Part shown: in pieces, positions 22,698-31,608 of the stretch
Numbering within the stretch: position 1 is the stretch's first letter
Layout: the number at the start of each line of letters is the position of its first letter
NCBI GenBank assembly: GCA_016795465.1
Contig: JAEUHK010000036.1
Location: 1-41,922, forward strand
Source of the DNA: Verrucomicrobiaceae bacterium
GTDB lineage: Bacteria > Verrucomicrobiota > Verrucomicrobiia > Verrucomicrobiales > Verrucomicrobiaceae
Length of the DNA stretch: 41,922 nt
Direction of reading: 5' to 3'
Program-made: the position numbers and the translations under genes
The notes under the pieces: model-generated
What the model was told of the DNA's origin: nothing
The model's database searches: none
The model's input: the letters and a program-made list of their open reading frames with translations, nothing else

Positions 22698-23615
22698 ATG
22701 GACCACCACACACACTCCCAAAGCCGGTGGTTGCGTTATAGCCTCAGCGCCTGCGCAGCCGTGTCTCTCATCGCAACTGCCAACGCCGGATCTCCGGTCG
22801 CCGCCTCCAAGAATCCCGTTCCTGTGACCGCCGCGGACTGGAAGGCGAACACCATCGCCCCGGTGACGAATCCGATCTTCTTTGAAGACGCGATCATCCG
22901 CTCCGAGATCCGCCCGATCTTCGTGCATCACACGATCGACAACAAATTCCTCGGCGGCGGCACCGCGCAGCTCTACGCGCTGCAGCTCCGCTATGCCATC
23001 ACCGACCGCCTCGCCTTCATCGCGACGCAGGACGGCTATTTCGACATCAACAACGACGCCATCGGCAATCCGGACGGCTGGATGGACCTTGCCGCCGGCC
23101 TCAAGTATGCGCTGATCGACAATCCTGCCGCCCAGTTCATCCTCACACCCGGCCTTACCTTCCACATTCCTTCTGGCAATCGTGACGTGTTCCAAGGCCG
23201 TGGGGGTGGTGAGTTCAATCCCTTCGTGTCCTTCCAGAAAGGCTACGGCGATTTCCACCTCAGCGGCAACCTCGGCTTCCGCATCCCGGTGACGAACAAC
23301 GAGCAGAACATGATGGCCCACTACTCCCTCATGGCGGACTACTACGTCAACCGCTGGTTTATCCCCTTCGTCTCGGCGAACTTCTGGACCAATCTGAGCA
23401 ACGGCACCAACATCGGCCTCAACACCAACGGCTATGATGTGATCAACTTTGGCTCCAGCAATGTGCGCGGTGTCACACAAGGCATGGTGGGCATTGGCTT
23501 CCGCAGCCGCATCACCAACAACATCGACATCGGTGCCGCCTATGAAATCGCCGCCGCCCGTGCCTACGGTCTGACGAACAACCGTCTGACCTTCGACATG
23601 TGCATCCGATTCTGA
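22698..23615 (+). CDS. Outer-membrane beta-barrel protein
   Basis: The 305-residue protein has an N-terminal signal (LRYSLSACAAVSLIATANAG, cleavage probably after ANA). The body alternates polar and apolar residues in strands of about ten (LYALQLRYAITDRLAFIATQ, QFILTPGLTFHIPSG, DFHLSGNLGFRIPV). It ends in ...NNRLTFDMCIRF, with the terminal Phe that BAM recognises. It resembles the MetA/phenol-pathway transporter-like barrel group, which is poorly characterised. Cargo is unknown; a channel or surface role is likely. The start at 22698 is the first Met with a sensible signal; the upstream open frame overlaps the divergent gene. A strong two-way terminator follows. Confidence 0.82.
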   Translation: MDHHTHSQSRWLRYSLSACAAVSLIATANAGSPVAASKNPVPVTAADWKANTIAPVTNPIFFEDAIIRSEIRPIFVHHTIDNKFLGGGTAQLYALQLRYAITDRLAFIATQDGYFDINNDAIGNPDGWMDLAAGLKYALIDNPAAQFILTPGLTFHIPSGNRDVFQGRGGGEFNPFVSFQKGYGDFHLSGNLGFRIPVTNNEQNMMAHYSLMADYYVNRWFIPFVSANFWTNLSNGTNIGLNTNGYDVINFGSSNVRGVTQGMVGIGFRSRITNNIDIGAAYEIAAARAYGLTNNRLTFDMCIRF

Positions 23616-23652
23616 TCTGAGTTTACCGGTTGGTTACCGGTGTGTTGAAGAC

Positions 23653-23700
23653 AACAAAAATGGCGCATGGAAGCAGGGGTGCTTCCATGCGCTTTTTGTT
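23653..23700. terminator. Two-way intrinsic terminator
   Basis: A perfect 13-bp stem GCGCATGGAAGCA (23663-23675) / TGCTTCCATGCGC (23680-23692) encloses four G. It is flanked by AACAAAAA on the left and TTTTTGTT on the right, which pair further and give a U run in both directions. It lies between the barrel gene (plus) and the convergent histidine kinase (minus). Confidence 0.9.
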
Positions 23701-23721
23701 GGTCGCAATGCCTCACGGGCA

Positions 23722-25149
23722 TCAAGGCAGCACCAGCACGGCCTTCGTCCCCTTCTCTGCCTCACCGGGCATCAGTTCGATGCTTCCGCCATGCAATGTG
23801 GCGGCCTCTTTGACGAAACAGAGCCCCAGGCCCGTGCTCTTCTTCCCGGTGTCTGGCCGCGGAAGAGAGTAGAAACGCTCGAAAACACGCTCGCGGGCAT
23901 AATCGGGCACGCCGGGACCCTCATCCTCGATTTCAATCACGCCGCGTTGCTCGAAGCGATACGCTTTCACCTTCAGAAGCCCGCCAGCGGGCGAGAAATC
24001 GAGGGCGTTTTTCAGCAGATTGCTCACCGCAAGCTCGATGAGCCATGAATCGCCTTCCACGACGAGATCAGCATCGATCTGCGGCTCCATGTGAACGCGC
24101 CGCGCCTGCGCGAGAACGGCCAGATGATCCCACGCACGCTGGATCACCTCGCCCAGATTGACCGGCTCACGCTTCAGCAGAGTCTTTTGCTTTTCCAATG
24201 CCGCGAGGTGCAGCAGGCGCTCCAGCAGATCGCGCAGCCTTCCAGCCTCGGAGCGGATGTTGCCGAGAAAGCGGACACGTTTGTCCTCCGGCACATGGTC
24301 ATCCTGCAAAATCTCGCTAGCGCCTAAAATGGCCGCCACGGGGCTTTTCAGCTCGTGCGTGAGGCTTTGCACATAGCTCTCGACATACTCGCGGCCCTCG
24401 AGTGCATCGCGCATGTCCTCGAGAGCGGTGGCCAGCGTCTTCATCTGGTGCCCCGGCATGTGCGGCGGCACGGATCGCTCACCACGACTGACGGCAAGCG
24501 CATGCTGCGTGAGGTCTTCCAAAGGCTTCGTGGCCCATTTCGCCGCAAAGAAGATGCCTGCGAGCATCAACAGCACCGTGGCGGTCACCGTCCATTTCAG
24601 CCAGCGCTCGGTCTCCCACACAAACGCCAGCACACCACGCTGCGGCTTTGCCACGCTGACCATGCCGATCGTTTTGCCCTCCACCCGAATCGGCGCTCCG
24701 ACGAACATGACGACCGAAAGCGGGTCGTAGGCGCTCGACCGGCTGCTGCGGGCGCCGTATTCGCCATTCAGCGTGAGCACCACATCACGGCGGTTGGAGA
24801 TGCTGCCGGGCTTTTCGATGCCGGCGGAGTCAAACAGCACCCGTCGCTCCGCGTTGGTGACATACACCTGCATGTCCACCTGCGTTTTAGTGCGGTTGTA
24901 GATCTGCGCGTTCAGTTCCCGCGCCTGGGCAAAGTGCACCGCCGTCTCGACCACCGTGGGATCGAGCACGCCGTTCTTTGCCTGTGTGGCGAGAATTTCC
25001 GCGAGGATGTTCGCCACATCCACCATCGGCTCCTCCGTGGCCTCCATGTACTGCCGCTCCACGCGTTGGATGAGTTGTGAGAACAGCACAAACAACCCCA
25101 CCGTGGCAACCAGGGCGAATCCGAGCAAAAAGCGGGCGGTGAGGCTCAT
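23722..25149 (-). CDS. creC: Sensor histidine kinase, CreC-like
   Basis: The 475-residue protein has nearly the length of E. coli CreC and the same layout. Membrane helix 1 is at about 7-28, a periplasmic sensor region at 30-183 (YMEATEEPMVDVANILAEIL, matching the CreC start), helix 2 at about 185-203, then HAMP (PLEDLTQHALAVSRGE). The dimerisation domain has phospho-acceptor H265 in SLTHELKSPVAAI, followed by the ATPase with N-box VSNLLKNALDF (N377/N381), G1 DEGPGVP and G2 STGLGLCFV. It should autophosphorylate and pass the phosphate to a CreB-type regulator. No response-regulator gene is next to it: its neighbours are a convergent barrel gene and the divergent SelO gene, so the partner is elsewhere. 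The start at 25149 gives MSLTARFLLGF; the frame extends 24 codons upstream without a signal. The signal sensed is unknown. Confidence 0.86.
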   Translation of the reverse strand: MSLTARFLLGFALVATVGLFVLFSQLIQRVERQYMEATEEPMVDVANILAEILATQAKNGVLDPTVVETAVHFAQARELNAQIYNRTKTQVDMQVYVTNAERRVLFDSAGIEKPGSISNRRDVVLTLNGEYGARSSRSSAYDPLSVVMFVGAPIRVEGKTIGMVSVAKPQRGVLAFVWETERWLKWTVTATVLLMLAGIFFAAKWATKPLEDLTQHALAVSRGERSVPPHMPGHQMKTLATALEDMRDALEGREYVESYVQSLTHELKSPVAAILGASEILQDDHVPEDKRVRFLGNIRSEAGRLRDLLERLLHLAALEKQKTLLKREPVNLGEVIQRAWDHLAVLAQARRVHMEPQIDADLVVEGDSWLIELAVSNLLKNALDFSPAGGLLKVKAYRFEQRGVIEIEDEGPGVPDYARERVFERFYSLPRPDTGKKSTGLGLCFVKEAATLHGGSIELMPGEAEKGTKAVLVLP

Positions 25150-25219
25150 TAAGCCGCCATCATACGCATTCCGAACGCACCTTGCCAGCCTCCAAACATC
25201 GTTTACCTGAGCCGCACCC

Positions 25220-26620
25220 ATGCCTGACTCCCCCGCCTGGCGGCTCGAACATTCCTACTCGCGGCTCCCCGCCCTCTTCTTCACCGAGGTGGAGCCCACG
25301 CCCGTGGCTGAGCCGCGGTTGGTGATCTTTAATCAAACGCTGGCTGCTCAACTCGGCCTGCCGGAGGACGACGCAGCCGTTTACACCGGCAATCAACTGC
25401 CGCCCGGTGCACGCCCCATTGCGCAAGCCTATGCCGGGCATCAATACGCGCACTTCACCGGCCTCGGCGATGGCCGTGCGATCCTGCTCGGCGAGCAGAT
25501 CACGCCGGATGGCGAGCGCATTGACATCCAGCTCAAAGGCCCGGGCCCCACGCCCTACTCACGTCGCGGAGATGGACGCGCCGCTCTTGGCCCCATGCTG
25601 CGTGAATACCTCATCAGCGAGGCCATGCATGCTCTCGGCATCGCCACTACACGCAGCCTCGCCGTGGCCGCCACGGGTGAAAAAGTCTGGCGGCAGGACG
25701 GCGGACTACCTGGAGCTGTTTTGACCCGCGTAGCAGCGAGCCACATCCGCGTGGGCACCTTTGAATGGGCCGCGGCACATCGCGATGTCGAGGCGCTGCG
25801 AGCGCTCGCCGAGCACACGCGGCAGCGACATTACCCGCAGGTCGAAAACCATCCCGTGGCGCTCTACGAGGCCATTTTGGAACGTCAGGCCGCTTTGATC
25901 GCACGGTGGATGCTCGTCGGTTTTGTCCACGGCGTGATGAACACCGACAACATGGCCCTCAGCGGCGAAACGATCGACTACGGCCCCTGCGCCTTCATAG
26001 ACGCGTATCATCCGGAAACCGTTTTCAGCTCCATCGACCGCAACGGCCGCTACGCCTACGCGAACCAGCCGCCCATCGCACAGTGGAATCTCGCACGTCT
26101 CGCCGAGGCCATGCTGCCGTTGTTTCATGACGATGAAAAACAGGCCGTCGAAATCGCAAATGGCCTCATCCCGAAATTCGAGCCGCGTTTCAAACACCAC
26201 TGGCTCGCCGGCATGCGGGCCAAGCTCGGCCTCCTCACCGAGGAAGCGGATGACGCGAAACTCATTCAGGACCTGCTCGACTGGATGCAAGAGAGCGAGG
26301 CCGACTTCACCAACACCTTCGCCGATCTCACGAATGGCCGTTTTGAAGCCAATGACTGGCATCAACGCTGGCAGGCGCGCCTCGCCCGCCAGCCGCAGCC
26401 ACGCGAAGCCTCAATCGACCTCATGCGCCGCCACAACCCGGCCTTCATCCCACGCAATCACAAGGTCGAAGAAGCTCTCGCCGCTGCCAACGAAGGCCAC
26501 ATGCAGCCCTTCCACGACCTCCTCGCCGTCATCAGCCATCCGTGGGATCACGACAAGCACTTGCCCGAGTATTCCAAGCCCGGCACACCGGCAGGTTATC
26601 GCACGTTTTGCGGCACTTAG
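25220..26620 (+). CDS. selO: SelO/YdiU-family protein adenylyltransferase
   Basis: A pseudokinase-fold enzyme that transfers AMP from ATP to Ser/Thr/Tyr of proteins and supports redox control. It has 466 residues, close to E. coli YdiU. Visible motifs: RPIAQAYAGHQYAHFTGLGD (65-84), IQLKGPGPTPYSRRGDGRAA with K106, the helix LREYLISEAM, FVHGVMNTDNM (N241 and N244), and DYGPCAFIDAY with D253 in the DFG-like position. The protein ends YRTFCGT, so Cys464 stands three residues from the end, where animal SelO has selenocysteine. It may form a disulfide as in bacterial relatives. ATG at 25220 is the first possible start; the divergent creC gene begins 70 bases away. A palindromic repeat follows the stop. 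Confidence 0.95.
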   Translation: MPDSPAWRLEHSYSRLPALFFTEVEPTPVAEPRLVIFNQTLAAQLGLPEDDAAVYTGNQLPPGARPIAQAYAGHQYAHFTGLGDGRAILLGEQITPDGERIDIQLKGPGPTPYSRRGDGRAALGPMLREYLISEAMHALGIATTRSLAVAATGEKVWRQDGGLPGAVLTRVAASHIRVGTFEWAAAHRDVEALRALAEHTRQRHYPQVENHPVALYEAILERQAALIARWMLVGFVHGVMNTDNMALSGETIDYGPCAFIDAYHPETVFSSIDRNGRYAYANQPPIAQWNLARLAEAMLPLFHDDEKQAVEIANGLIPKFEPRFKHHWLAGMRAKLGLLTEEADDAKLIQDLLDWMQESEADFTNTFADLTNGRFEANDWHQRWQARLARQPQPREASIDLMRRHNPAFIPRNHKVEEALAAANEGHMQPFHDLLAVISHPWDHDKHLPEYSKPGTPAGYRTFCGT

Positions 26621-26663
26621 GGCATCACGCGATGCCAACAGCATCGCGTTCGAGCACGCTTGC

Positions 26664-26748
26664 CGTTTTGGAGTGCGCCGGACCTCCGGCGCTTTCGAAC
26701 GTCTGCTGGTCCACGAAAAGCTCCAGAGGGCTGGAGCACTCCAAAACG
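26664..26748. repeat. Intergenic cruciform-type repeat with two inner hairpins
   Basis: Perfect 13-base outer arms (CGTTTTGGAGTGC at 26664-26676 and GCACTCCAAAACG at 26736-26748) enclose two smaller stems. These are GCCGG-acct-CCGGC at 26677-26690 and GCTCCAG-aggg-CTGGAGC at 26720-26737. The second stem overlaps the right outer arm by two bases, so the two are partly alternative. It lies between the convergent selO and PQQ/EF-hand genes. There is no T run, so it is not a standard terminator. I believe similar elements are common between genes of Verrucomicrobia, but this could not be checked. Confidence 0.75.
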
Positions 26749-26769
26749 CTGACGCGACCTTCGCACGCC

Positions 26770-28179
26770 CTACTTGCCAAACGCCATCAACCGCTTGTCC
26801 GTGCGGATGTAGATCACGCCATCGACAATCGCCGGCGACGCAAACACGGGGACTTTCAGGTCATTGCGTGCCAGCACGTGGAGCTTGTCACTCGTCGCAT
26901 CGAGCACGGAGACCACGCCGCGTTGTGAGACGACATACACGCGATTCTCCGCCGTCACCGCGGAAGCGTAGTATTCGCCCGAAGCACCTTCGAGACGCTC
27001 GCCTTGATAAATCGGGCTGCCGCTTTTGACTTCGTAAGCCGAGGCAAGGCCACCGCCTTTCACCGTGAACACCCGTCCGTTTGCGACCACCGGCGTGAAG
27101 ACATACGGAAGCTGCTTCGTCTGGCTCCAGACGACATGCGTCTTTGTGATGTCGCCGCTACCGCCGGGCTTGATGGCGCAGAGCTGGTTCTCCGCGTTGG
27201 CAAACATCGCCCGCATCGCTTCATACTCATCCTTCGTCACCTGACCGTCCTTGTCGGCATCAATGATGGTGAAGCGATCCTGCAGCGGCCCCTCTGGAAA
27301 CTCGTCCTCGATCAAGAGCCCGTTCTTGTCCTTGTCCTGCGCGGCGAGAAACGTGTCATGCGCCTCCATCTCCACACGATCATCCTCATCGCCACCCACG
27401 TTCCAGCCGCACACGAGCAGCATTTCCTCCGTGCCGATGGGGCTGGTGTTCGACACACGTGACATGCCCGCCGCCGACCATCGTTGCCGGCCGTCCTTCA
27501 AGTCATAACTCCGCGTCCACAGCGATCCGCTCACGATCAATTCCTGCTCGCCGCCATGCTTCCAGATGAACGGCGTCGAAAAACCACGGCGGAACTCCTT
27601 TCGATCCACCCGCCACACCTCCGCACCTGTTTTCACATCCAGCGCCGTCATGTAGCTGCCCACATCCTGATCCGCGACGAGGATCACCTTCCCATCGGCG
27701 ATGATCGGCGAGGCGCTCGTGCCAAACTCCACCACCGGCGCAGGCAGCGGCATCTTCCACAACTCCTTGCCGCTCCAGTCATACGCCAGCACTCCGTAGC
27801 TACCGAAATACGCGATCAACCGCTCCCCATCCGTGCAGCACGTCGGCGCCGCTGGACTGCCGATGCGATGCGCCGCCTCGACTTTCGCCGCCGGTGCCAC
27901 GACCCGCCACAACTCCCGCCCATCGGCCTTGTTGAGGCAAAACGTGACCAACTTGCCCTCCGCGAGTCCCGTGAGCGCGATCTTGTCATTCCAAACACAC
28001 GGCGATGAATGCCCATGCGGCACCTCCACCTGCCACTTCAGGTTCTTCTCCGCCGAAAACGCCACCGGCGGTGATCCCGTGCCGATGCCGAGACCGCCCT
28101 CGCCGCGGAATTGAGGCCAATTGGAGCCTGCGAGAGAAGTGGCGGTGAAAATCAGGAAAAGCGGAACGAGATGCTTCAT
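26770..28179 (-). CDS. Exported PQQ-type beta-propeller with inserted EF-hand pair
   Basis: The 469-residue protein starts with signal peptide MKHLVPLFLIFTATSLAGS. WPQFRGEGGLG follows, the typical opening of the outer-membrane-assembly/PQQ-like propeller proteins of Planctomycetes and Verrucomicrobia. Blade ends recur (NKADGRELWRVV, YDWSGKELWKMP, DVKTGAEVWRVD, DLKDGRQRWSA). Between blades lie two canonical calcium loops, DKDKNGLLIEDE (282-293) and DADKDGQVTKDE (307-318). The propeller then resumes to ...IRTDKRLMAFGK. The protein is probably periplasmic or secreted. PQQ or enzyme activity is not shown; it may be a scaffold or a dehydrogenase. The start of the divergent carboxypeptidase gene lies only 27 bases away, so promoters overlap the coding starts. 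Confidence 0.86.
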   Translation of the reverse strand: MKHLVPLFLIFTATSLAGSNWPQFRGEGGLGIGTGSPPVAFSAEKNLKWQVEVPHGHSSPCVWNDKIALTGLAEGKLVTFCLNKADGRELWRVVAPAAKVEAAHRIGSPAAPTCCTDGERLIAYFGSYGVLAYDWSGKELWKMPLPAPVVEFGTSASPIIADGKVILVADQDVGSYMTALDVKTGAEVWRVDRKEFRRGFSTPFIWKHGGEQELIVSGSLWTRSYDLKDGRQRWSAAGMSRVSNTSPIGTEEMLLVCGWNVGGDEDDRVEMEAHDTFLAAQDKDKNGLLIEDEFPEGPLQDRFTIIDADKDGQVTKDEYEAMRAMFANAENQLCAIKPGGSGDITKTHVVWSQTKQLPYVFTPVVANGRVFTVKGGGLASAYEVKSGSPIYQGERLEGASGEYYASAVTAENRVYVVSQRGVVSVLDATSDKLHVLARNDLKVPVFASPAIVDGVIYIRTDKRLMAFGK

Positions 28180-28206
28180 GGCAGGCAAACGGCCCGTTTA
28201 GTGCAG

Positions 28207-29418
28207 ATGATTCACAAGGCGCTGCTTCTTCTCCTTCTCTCCACCGTCGTTCATGCCGAAATCCGTGTCTCGACCGATTTCGAAGGCGGCAACGCGGAGG
28301 TGGTGACGCTCGATCACGCTTCCCAAACGCTACGCATCATGCCGAAGCTCCACGAAGGCCGTGGCTGGCCATGCTGGTGGTATTTTCAAGTGGGTGGATT
28401 GAAGCCGGGCGGGCCTTTCACACTCGAGGTGCAGGCACAGACGAAGCCCTTTCGCGAAGACCAGGTGCTCGCCGCCGCGTGGTGCCAGCCGAAACATGCC
28501 TGGCTGAGCCTCGATGGCGAAACATGGTCGCCGAGTGAGGCTGGCACGCTCTCTGCCGACAAGGTCATGCGCTACACCTTGAAGCCCACGACCGCATCGC
28601 TCCGCCTCGCGTGGGGGCCGCCGTTTGTGCCGGCGGATGCCGAGAAACTGCTCACCGAGCTCGCCACGAAGCTGCCGGAGTCGAAACGCTTCGAGCTTTC
28701 CAAGACCCGCGAAGGCCGCACGGTGAATGGCATCCGCATCGGTGATGAAAACGCGCCGCATCAGGTGTGGGTCGGTGCGCGGCATCACGCGTGGGAAGCC
28801 GGTGGCAGCCAGGTGGGGCGTGGTTTCATCCGCTGGTATGCCAGCGATGAAGCGAAGGCGCTGCGAGCCAAAACCTGCCTGCATTACATCCCGATCATGG
28901 ACGTGGACAACGCCTCCATCGGTGCCGGTGGCAAGGAAGCCGTGCCGCGTGATCACAATCGCGATTGGGCTGATGCGCCGATCTATCCCGAGGTCGCCGC
29001 CGCGCAGAAGATGATCGGCGAGATTCATCAGAAGCACGGCCTCGATGCCTACATCGACCTGCACAATCCCGGCGCGAATGATCCGATTTTCTTCTTCGGC
29101 CCATTCGCCTTCGAGCGCATGACCGGCATCCAGCAGCGCAACTACCGCCGCTGGATGGAGCTCGCCGCCGCGAACATCACCACGCCGCGTCCCGTGGAGC
29201 CGAAGTATCGCTTTGCCAACTACGTGAAGACCGAGGAGGAACGCGGCCGCATGAGCAGCGGCTGGGTGCGGAATCACACCGGTGACTTCACCATCTCGGT
29301 GACCCTCGAAACCGGCTGGAACAGCCCACTGATGTCCATCGAAGGCTATTCCAACATCGGCGCCGGCCTCGGTCGCGCGCTGGCGGCGTATCTCGCGGAA
29401 AATCCGCGGCGGGAATGA
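28207..29418 (+). CDS. Exported M14 zinc carboxypeptidase
   Basis: The 403-residue protein has signal peptide MIHKALLLLLLSTVVHA. An N-terminal beta-rich domain (about 18-145; WPCWWYFQVGGLKPGGPFTL) resembles the domain that precedes the peptidase in cytosolic-carboxypeptidase-like M14 proteins. The peptidase has zinc ligands HAWE (H194, E197) and DLHNPG (H286), the substrate Arg in DHNRDW (R252), and the catalytic Glu in SVTLETGWNSP (E368). All key residues are present, so it should be active on peptide C-termini, in the periplasm or outside. Whether it trims peptidoglycan peptides or protein tails cannot be seen. The start at 28207 gives the signal; the divergent propeller gene is 27 bases away. 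The next gene on the same strand follows after 51 bases. Confidence 0.88.
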   Translation: MIHKALLLLLLSTVVHAEIRVSTDFEGGNAEVVTLDHASQTLRIMPKLHEGRGWPCWWYFQVGGLKPGGPFTLEVQAQTKPFREDQVLAAAWCQPKHAWLSLDGETWSPSEAGTLSADKVMRYTLKPTTASLRLAWGPPFVPADAEKLLTELATKLPESKRFELSKTREGRTVNGIRIGDENAPHQVWVGARHHAWEAGGSQVGRGFIRWYASDEAKALRAKTCLHYIPIMDVDNASIGAGGKEAVPRDHNRDWADAPIYPEVAAAQKMIGEIHQKHGLDAYIDLHNPGANDPIFFFGPFAFERMTGIQQRNYRRWMELAAANITTPRPVEPKYRFANYVKTEEERGRMSSGWVRNHTGDFTISVTLETGWNSPLMSIEGYSNIGAGLGRALAAYLAENPRRE

Positions 29419-29469
29419 AGGCGGATTAGTGCTGGAAAAGGTGTCACGTCTCGCCCACTTACGCCGCTC

Positions 29470-31605
29470 ATGACCTTCACTCGTTCCATCACGCTTGCCG
29501 CCCTTTCCGCGACGTTCGCAGGGGCGCAGACGGTGCCTGATCTCGCAAACCCGCCGGGCAAGCCCACGCTGGAGCAACTGAAGTCCGCGGCGCTCGATGC
29601 GGAGACACGCCTGCCCGCGGCGGCCGCGGCAGCGAAAGGCTACTTTCAAATCACCGATGCGCAGCGTGACCGTCTCTCGCGTTTTCTTCCACGCACCCTT
29701 TTGAAGCTCACACGCCGCGAGCGTGTGCACATCGTGGTGATCGGTGATGGCATGCTCGATGCCCCCGCGGCCAAAGGTGGCATCGATCCGCTGCTGAAAG
29801 CTTTCCCCGGTGTGTTTGCACGGCTGCTGGCGAACCAGTTCTACTTCACCGGCGACGTGCGCGTGGTGCGCCAGGATTCCACGTTCGCCTCGAAAGAACG
29901 CCCGGTGATGGGCCCTGAGATCGTGCTGCAACCGGTGGCCGCATCGAGCATGGTGCAGGCGATGACCGCGCTGACGAGCGAGGGCTTTCAAGGCACGCCG
30001 GATCTTGTTTTGCTGGCCTTGGGTTTTGAGGATGGCGTCTCCGGCACACCGCTCGCGGATGTGGAGAGCAATCTCCGCGGTGTGATCGGCGCGGCAAAGG
30101 CCAGGAAGATCGAGGTGATCGTCGCCGGACCGATGTTGCAGGCCTCGGAGCCCGCGGAGGCCAGCCTGGGCCTCACGCGTGGTGTGGCCGGTGTGCTGCG
30201 GGAGGTGAGCGCCGAAGAAAAAGTGCTCTTCTCGGATCTCGGCGATCTCGCTCGACTCATCGCGCCGCCTTCGGAGCTCGCTGAGGGTTATCAAAGTTTC
30301 CCCGTGCTGGCACGTCAGTATCAATCACGCCTCATCGCGGAGCCTGATGGTATCGTCTCGCCGGCCTCGAACGAACTGCACGTGGCGATGGGTGGCATCA
30401 TGTTTGAAGATGTGATGGATGGTGTGCCGGCGGTGCCGTGGACGATTGAAAAAGTGACGGGCAAGGCCGCTGAAGCAGGCAAGCAGCAGCTTAGCGCCGA
30501 GGTGCGCAACACGGGCAAGACACCGCTGCGCCTCACCGTGCTGCCGCTGCCGACTGCCGCTGGCAAGCCGCAGGATGCGAGCCCGGAGCTCACACTTGCT
30601 CCCGGCAGCAGCCAGACGATCGAGATCGTTTATGCGCTCAGCTCTTCCTTCATGGAAGAAAAGCTGCACGTGCCGCTGCTGATCATCTCCGGCAGCACCT
30701 CACGCATCGAGGATCTCACCGTGCCGGTGCTTCCTGCTGGCGTGATGGTGGGCACACGCACCACTTTCAATCACGAAGGCATCTTCAACCCTGGTGTTCA
30801 GATCACGAACCATGGCACACAAAAGCTCGCGGGCTCGTGGGCGGTGGCTTTTAAAGACCAGCAGGCCTCCGGAAAGTTCGACATCGAGCCTGAAGGCCGC
30901 GAAACGCCCGTCTTGAAGCTCGACCTCGGTTTGAAGGCGGATGCGCCGGTGCGCCAAAAAGTGCCGCTGAAGCTCCAAGTGGACCTCAACGGCCAAAAAC
31001 TTGATTTCACCCGCCAGGTCGAGATCGTGCGGAACTTGGGATTGAAGCAGGCGGTGCCGCTTCATGCCACCGATGGCCAGGAAAGCCCCGTGAAGCTGCA
31101 GTTTGATGCCGATGGCCAGAAGCTCTTCGTGATCTGCGATCTGCATGGGCTTGATCTCGTTGATGCTGGCGGGCGTGCGTTTGATGCCACGCTGCATCTC
31201 GATGCCCGCCGCTATGGTCAACGCCTCACTCCCGGAGCCGTGGATGGCATCCGCATCCATGGCCGTGCAGGCGATGGCGATGCGACGGTCGAAAAACTGG
31301 CCCCGTGGGCTTTTGGGACGGGTTACGCCGCGGAGTTTGATGAGAAGGAGATCAAAGCCACGCTCAGCAGCACACCGGATGGCCTCCGCCGCCTCACGAT
31401 CTCCCTGCCTCGCAGCTATCTCTACGATCACGAGTGGGCGCTGAACAATGGCAACAGCCAGCTCGGCGTGAATTTCACCCTTCGCGCCGCCGGCCGCACG
31501 CTCTTCCTCACCAGCAGCGAGCGTCATCCCGATGATGCGGAGTCTCTCACGGTGCTCGAGCTCACGGACAAACCGACGCTGCGAGCCACGGTGAAGGTGG
31601 AGTAG
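29470..31605 (+). CDS. Exported SGNH-hydrolase-like protein, probably without catalytic Ser
   Basis: The 711-residue protein has a signal peptide (MTFTRSITLAALSATFAGAQ). Residues about 85-330 look like an SGNH fold. The first block is HIVVIGDGMLD (GDG at 92-94), where GDS is expected, so the nucleophile Ser is Gly. A third-block-like PDLVLLALGFEDG follows, and NELHVAMGG ends the domain. The remaining 370 residues are beta-rich with repeated sheet-like segments (KLQVDLNGQKLDFTRQVEIV, LFVICDLHGLDLVDAGGR). They may be carbohydrate-binding or scaffold modules. The assignment to SGNH rests on short motifs only. It lies 51 bases after the carboxypeptidase gene, same strand, and converges on the OmpA-domain gene with 3 bases between. 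Confidence 0.6.
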   Translation: MTFTRSITLAALSATFAGAQTVPDLANPPGKPTLEQLKSAALDAETRLPAAAAAAKGYFQITDAQRDRLSRFLPRTLLKLTRRERVHIVVIGDGMLDAPAAKGGIDPLLKAFPGVFARLLANQFYFTGDVRVVRQDSTFASKERPVMGPEIVLQPVAASSMVQAMTALTSEGFQGTPDLVLLALGFEDGVSGTPLADVESNLRGVIGAAKARKIEVIVAGPMLQASEPAEASLGLTRGVAGVLREVSAEEKVLFSDLGDLARLIAPPSELAEGYQSFPVLARQYQSRLIAEPDGIVSPASNELHVAMGGIMFEDVMDGVPAVPWTIEKVTGKAAEAGKQQLSAEVRNTGKTPLRLTVLPLPTAAGKPQDASPELTLAPGSSQTIEIVYALSSSFMEEKLHVPLLIISGSTSRIEDLTVPVLPAGVMVGTRTTFNHEGIFNPGVQITNHGTQKLAGSWAVAFKDQQASGKFDIEPEGRETPVLKLDLGLKADAPVRQKVPLKLQVDLNGQKLDFTRQVEIVRNLGLKQAVPLHATDGQESPVKLQFDADGQKLFVICDLHGLDLVDAGGRAFDATLHLDARRYGQRLTPGAVDGIRIHGRAGDGDATVEKLAPWAFGTGYAAEFDEKEIKATLSSTPDGLRRLTISLPRSYLYDHEWALNNGNSQLGVNFTLRAAGRTLFLTSSERHPDDAESLTVLELTDKPTLRATVKVE

Positions 31606-31608
31606 GCG

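Noticed and set aside
29438..29452. Shared word AAGGTGTCACG at about 29440 and 18812, similar to some ECF -35 elements (also a near match at 41836)
   Set aside because: Orientation relative to the nearest gene differs between copies, no matching -10 was found, and an 11-base match twice in this length is not surprising.
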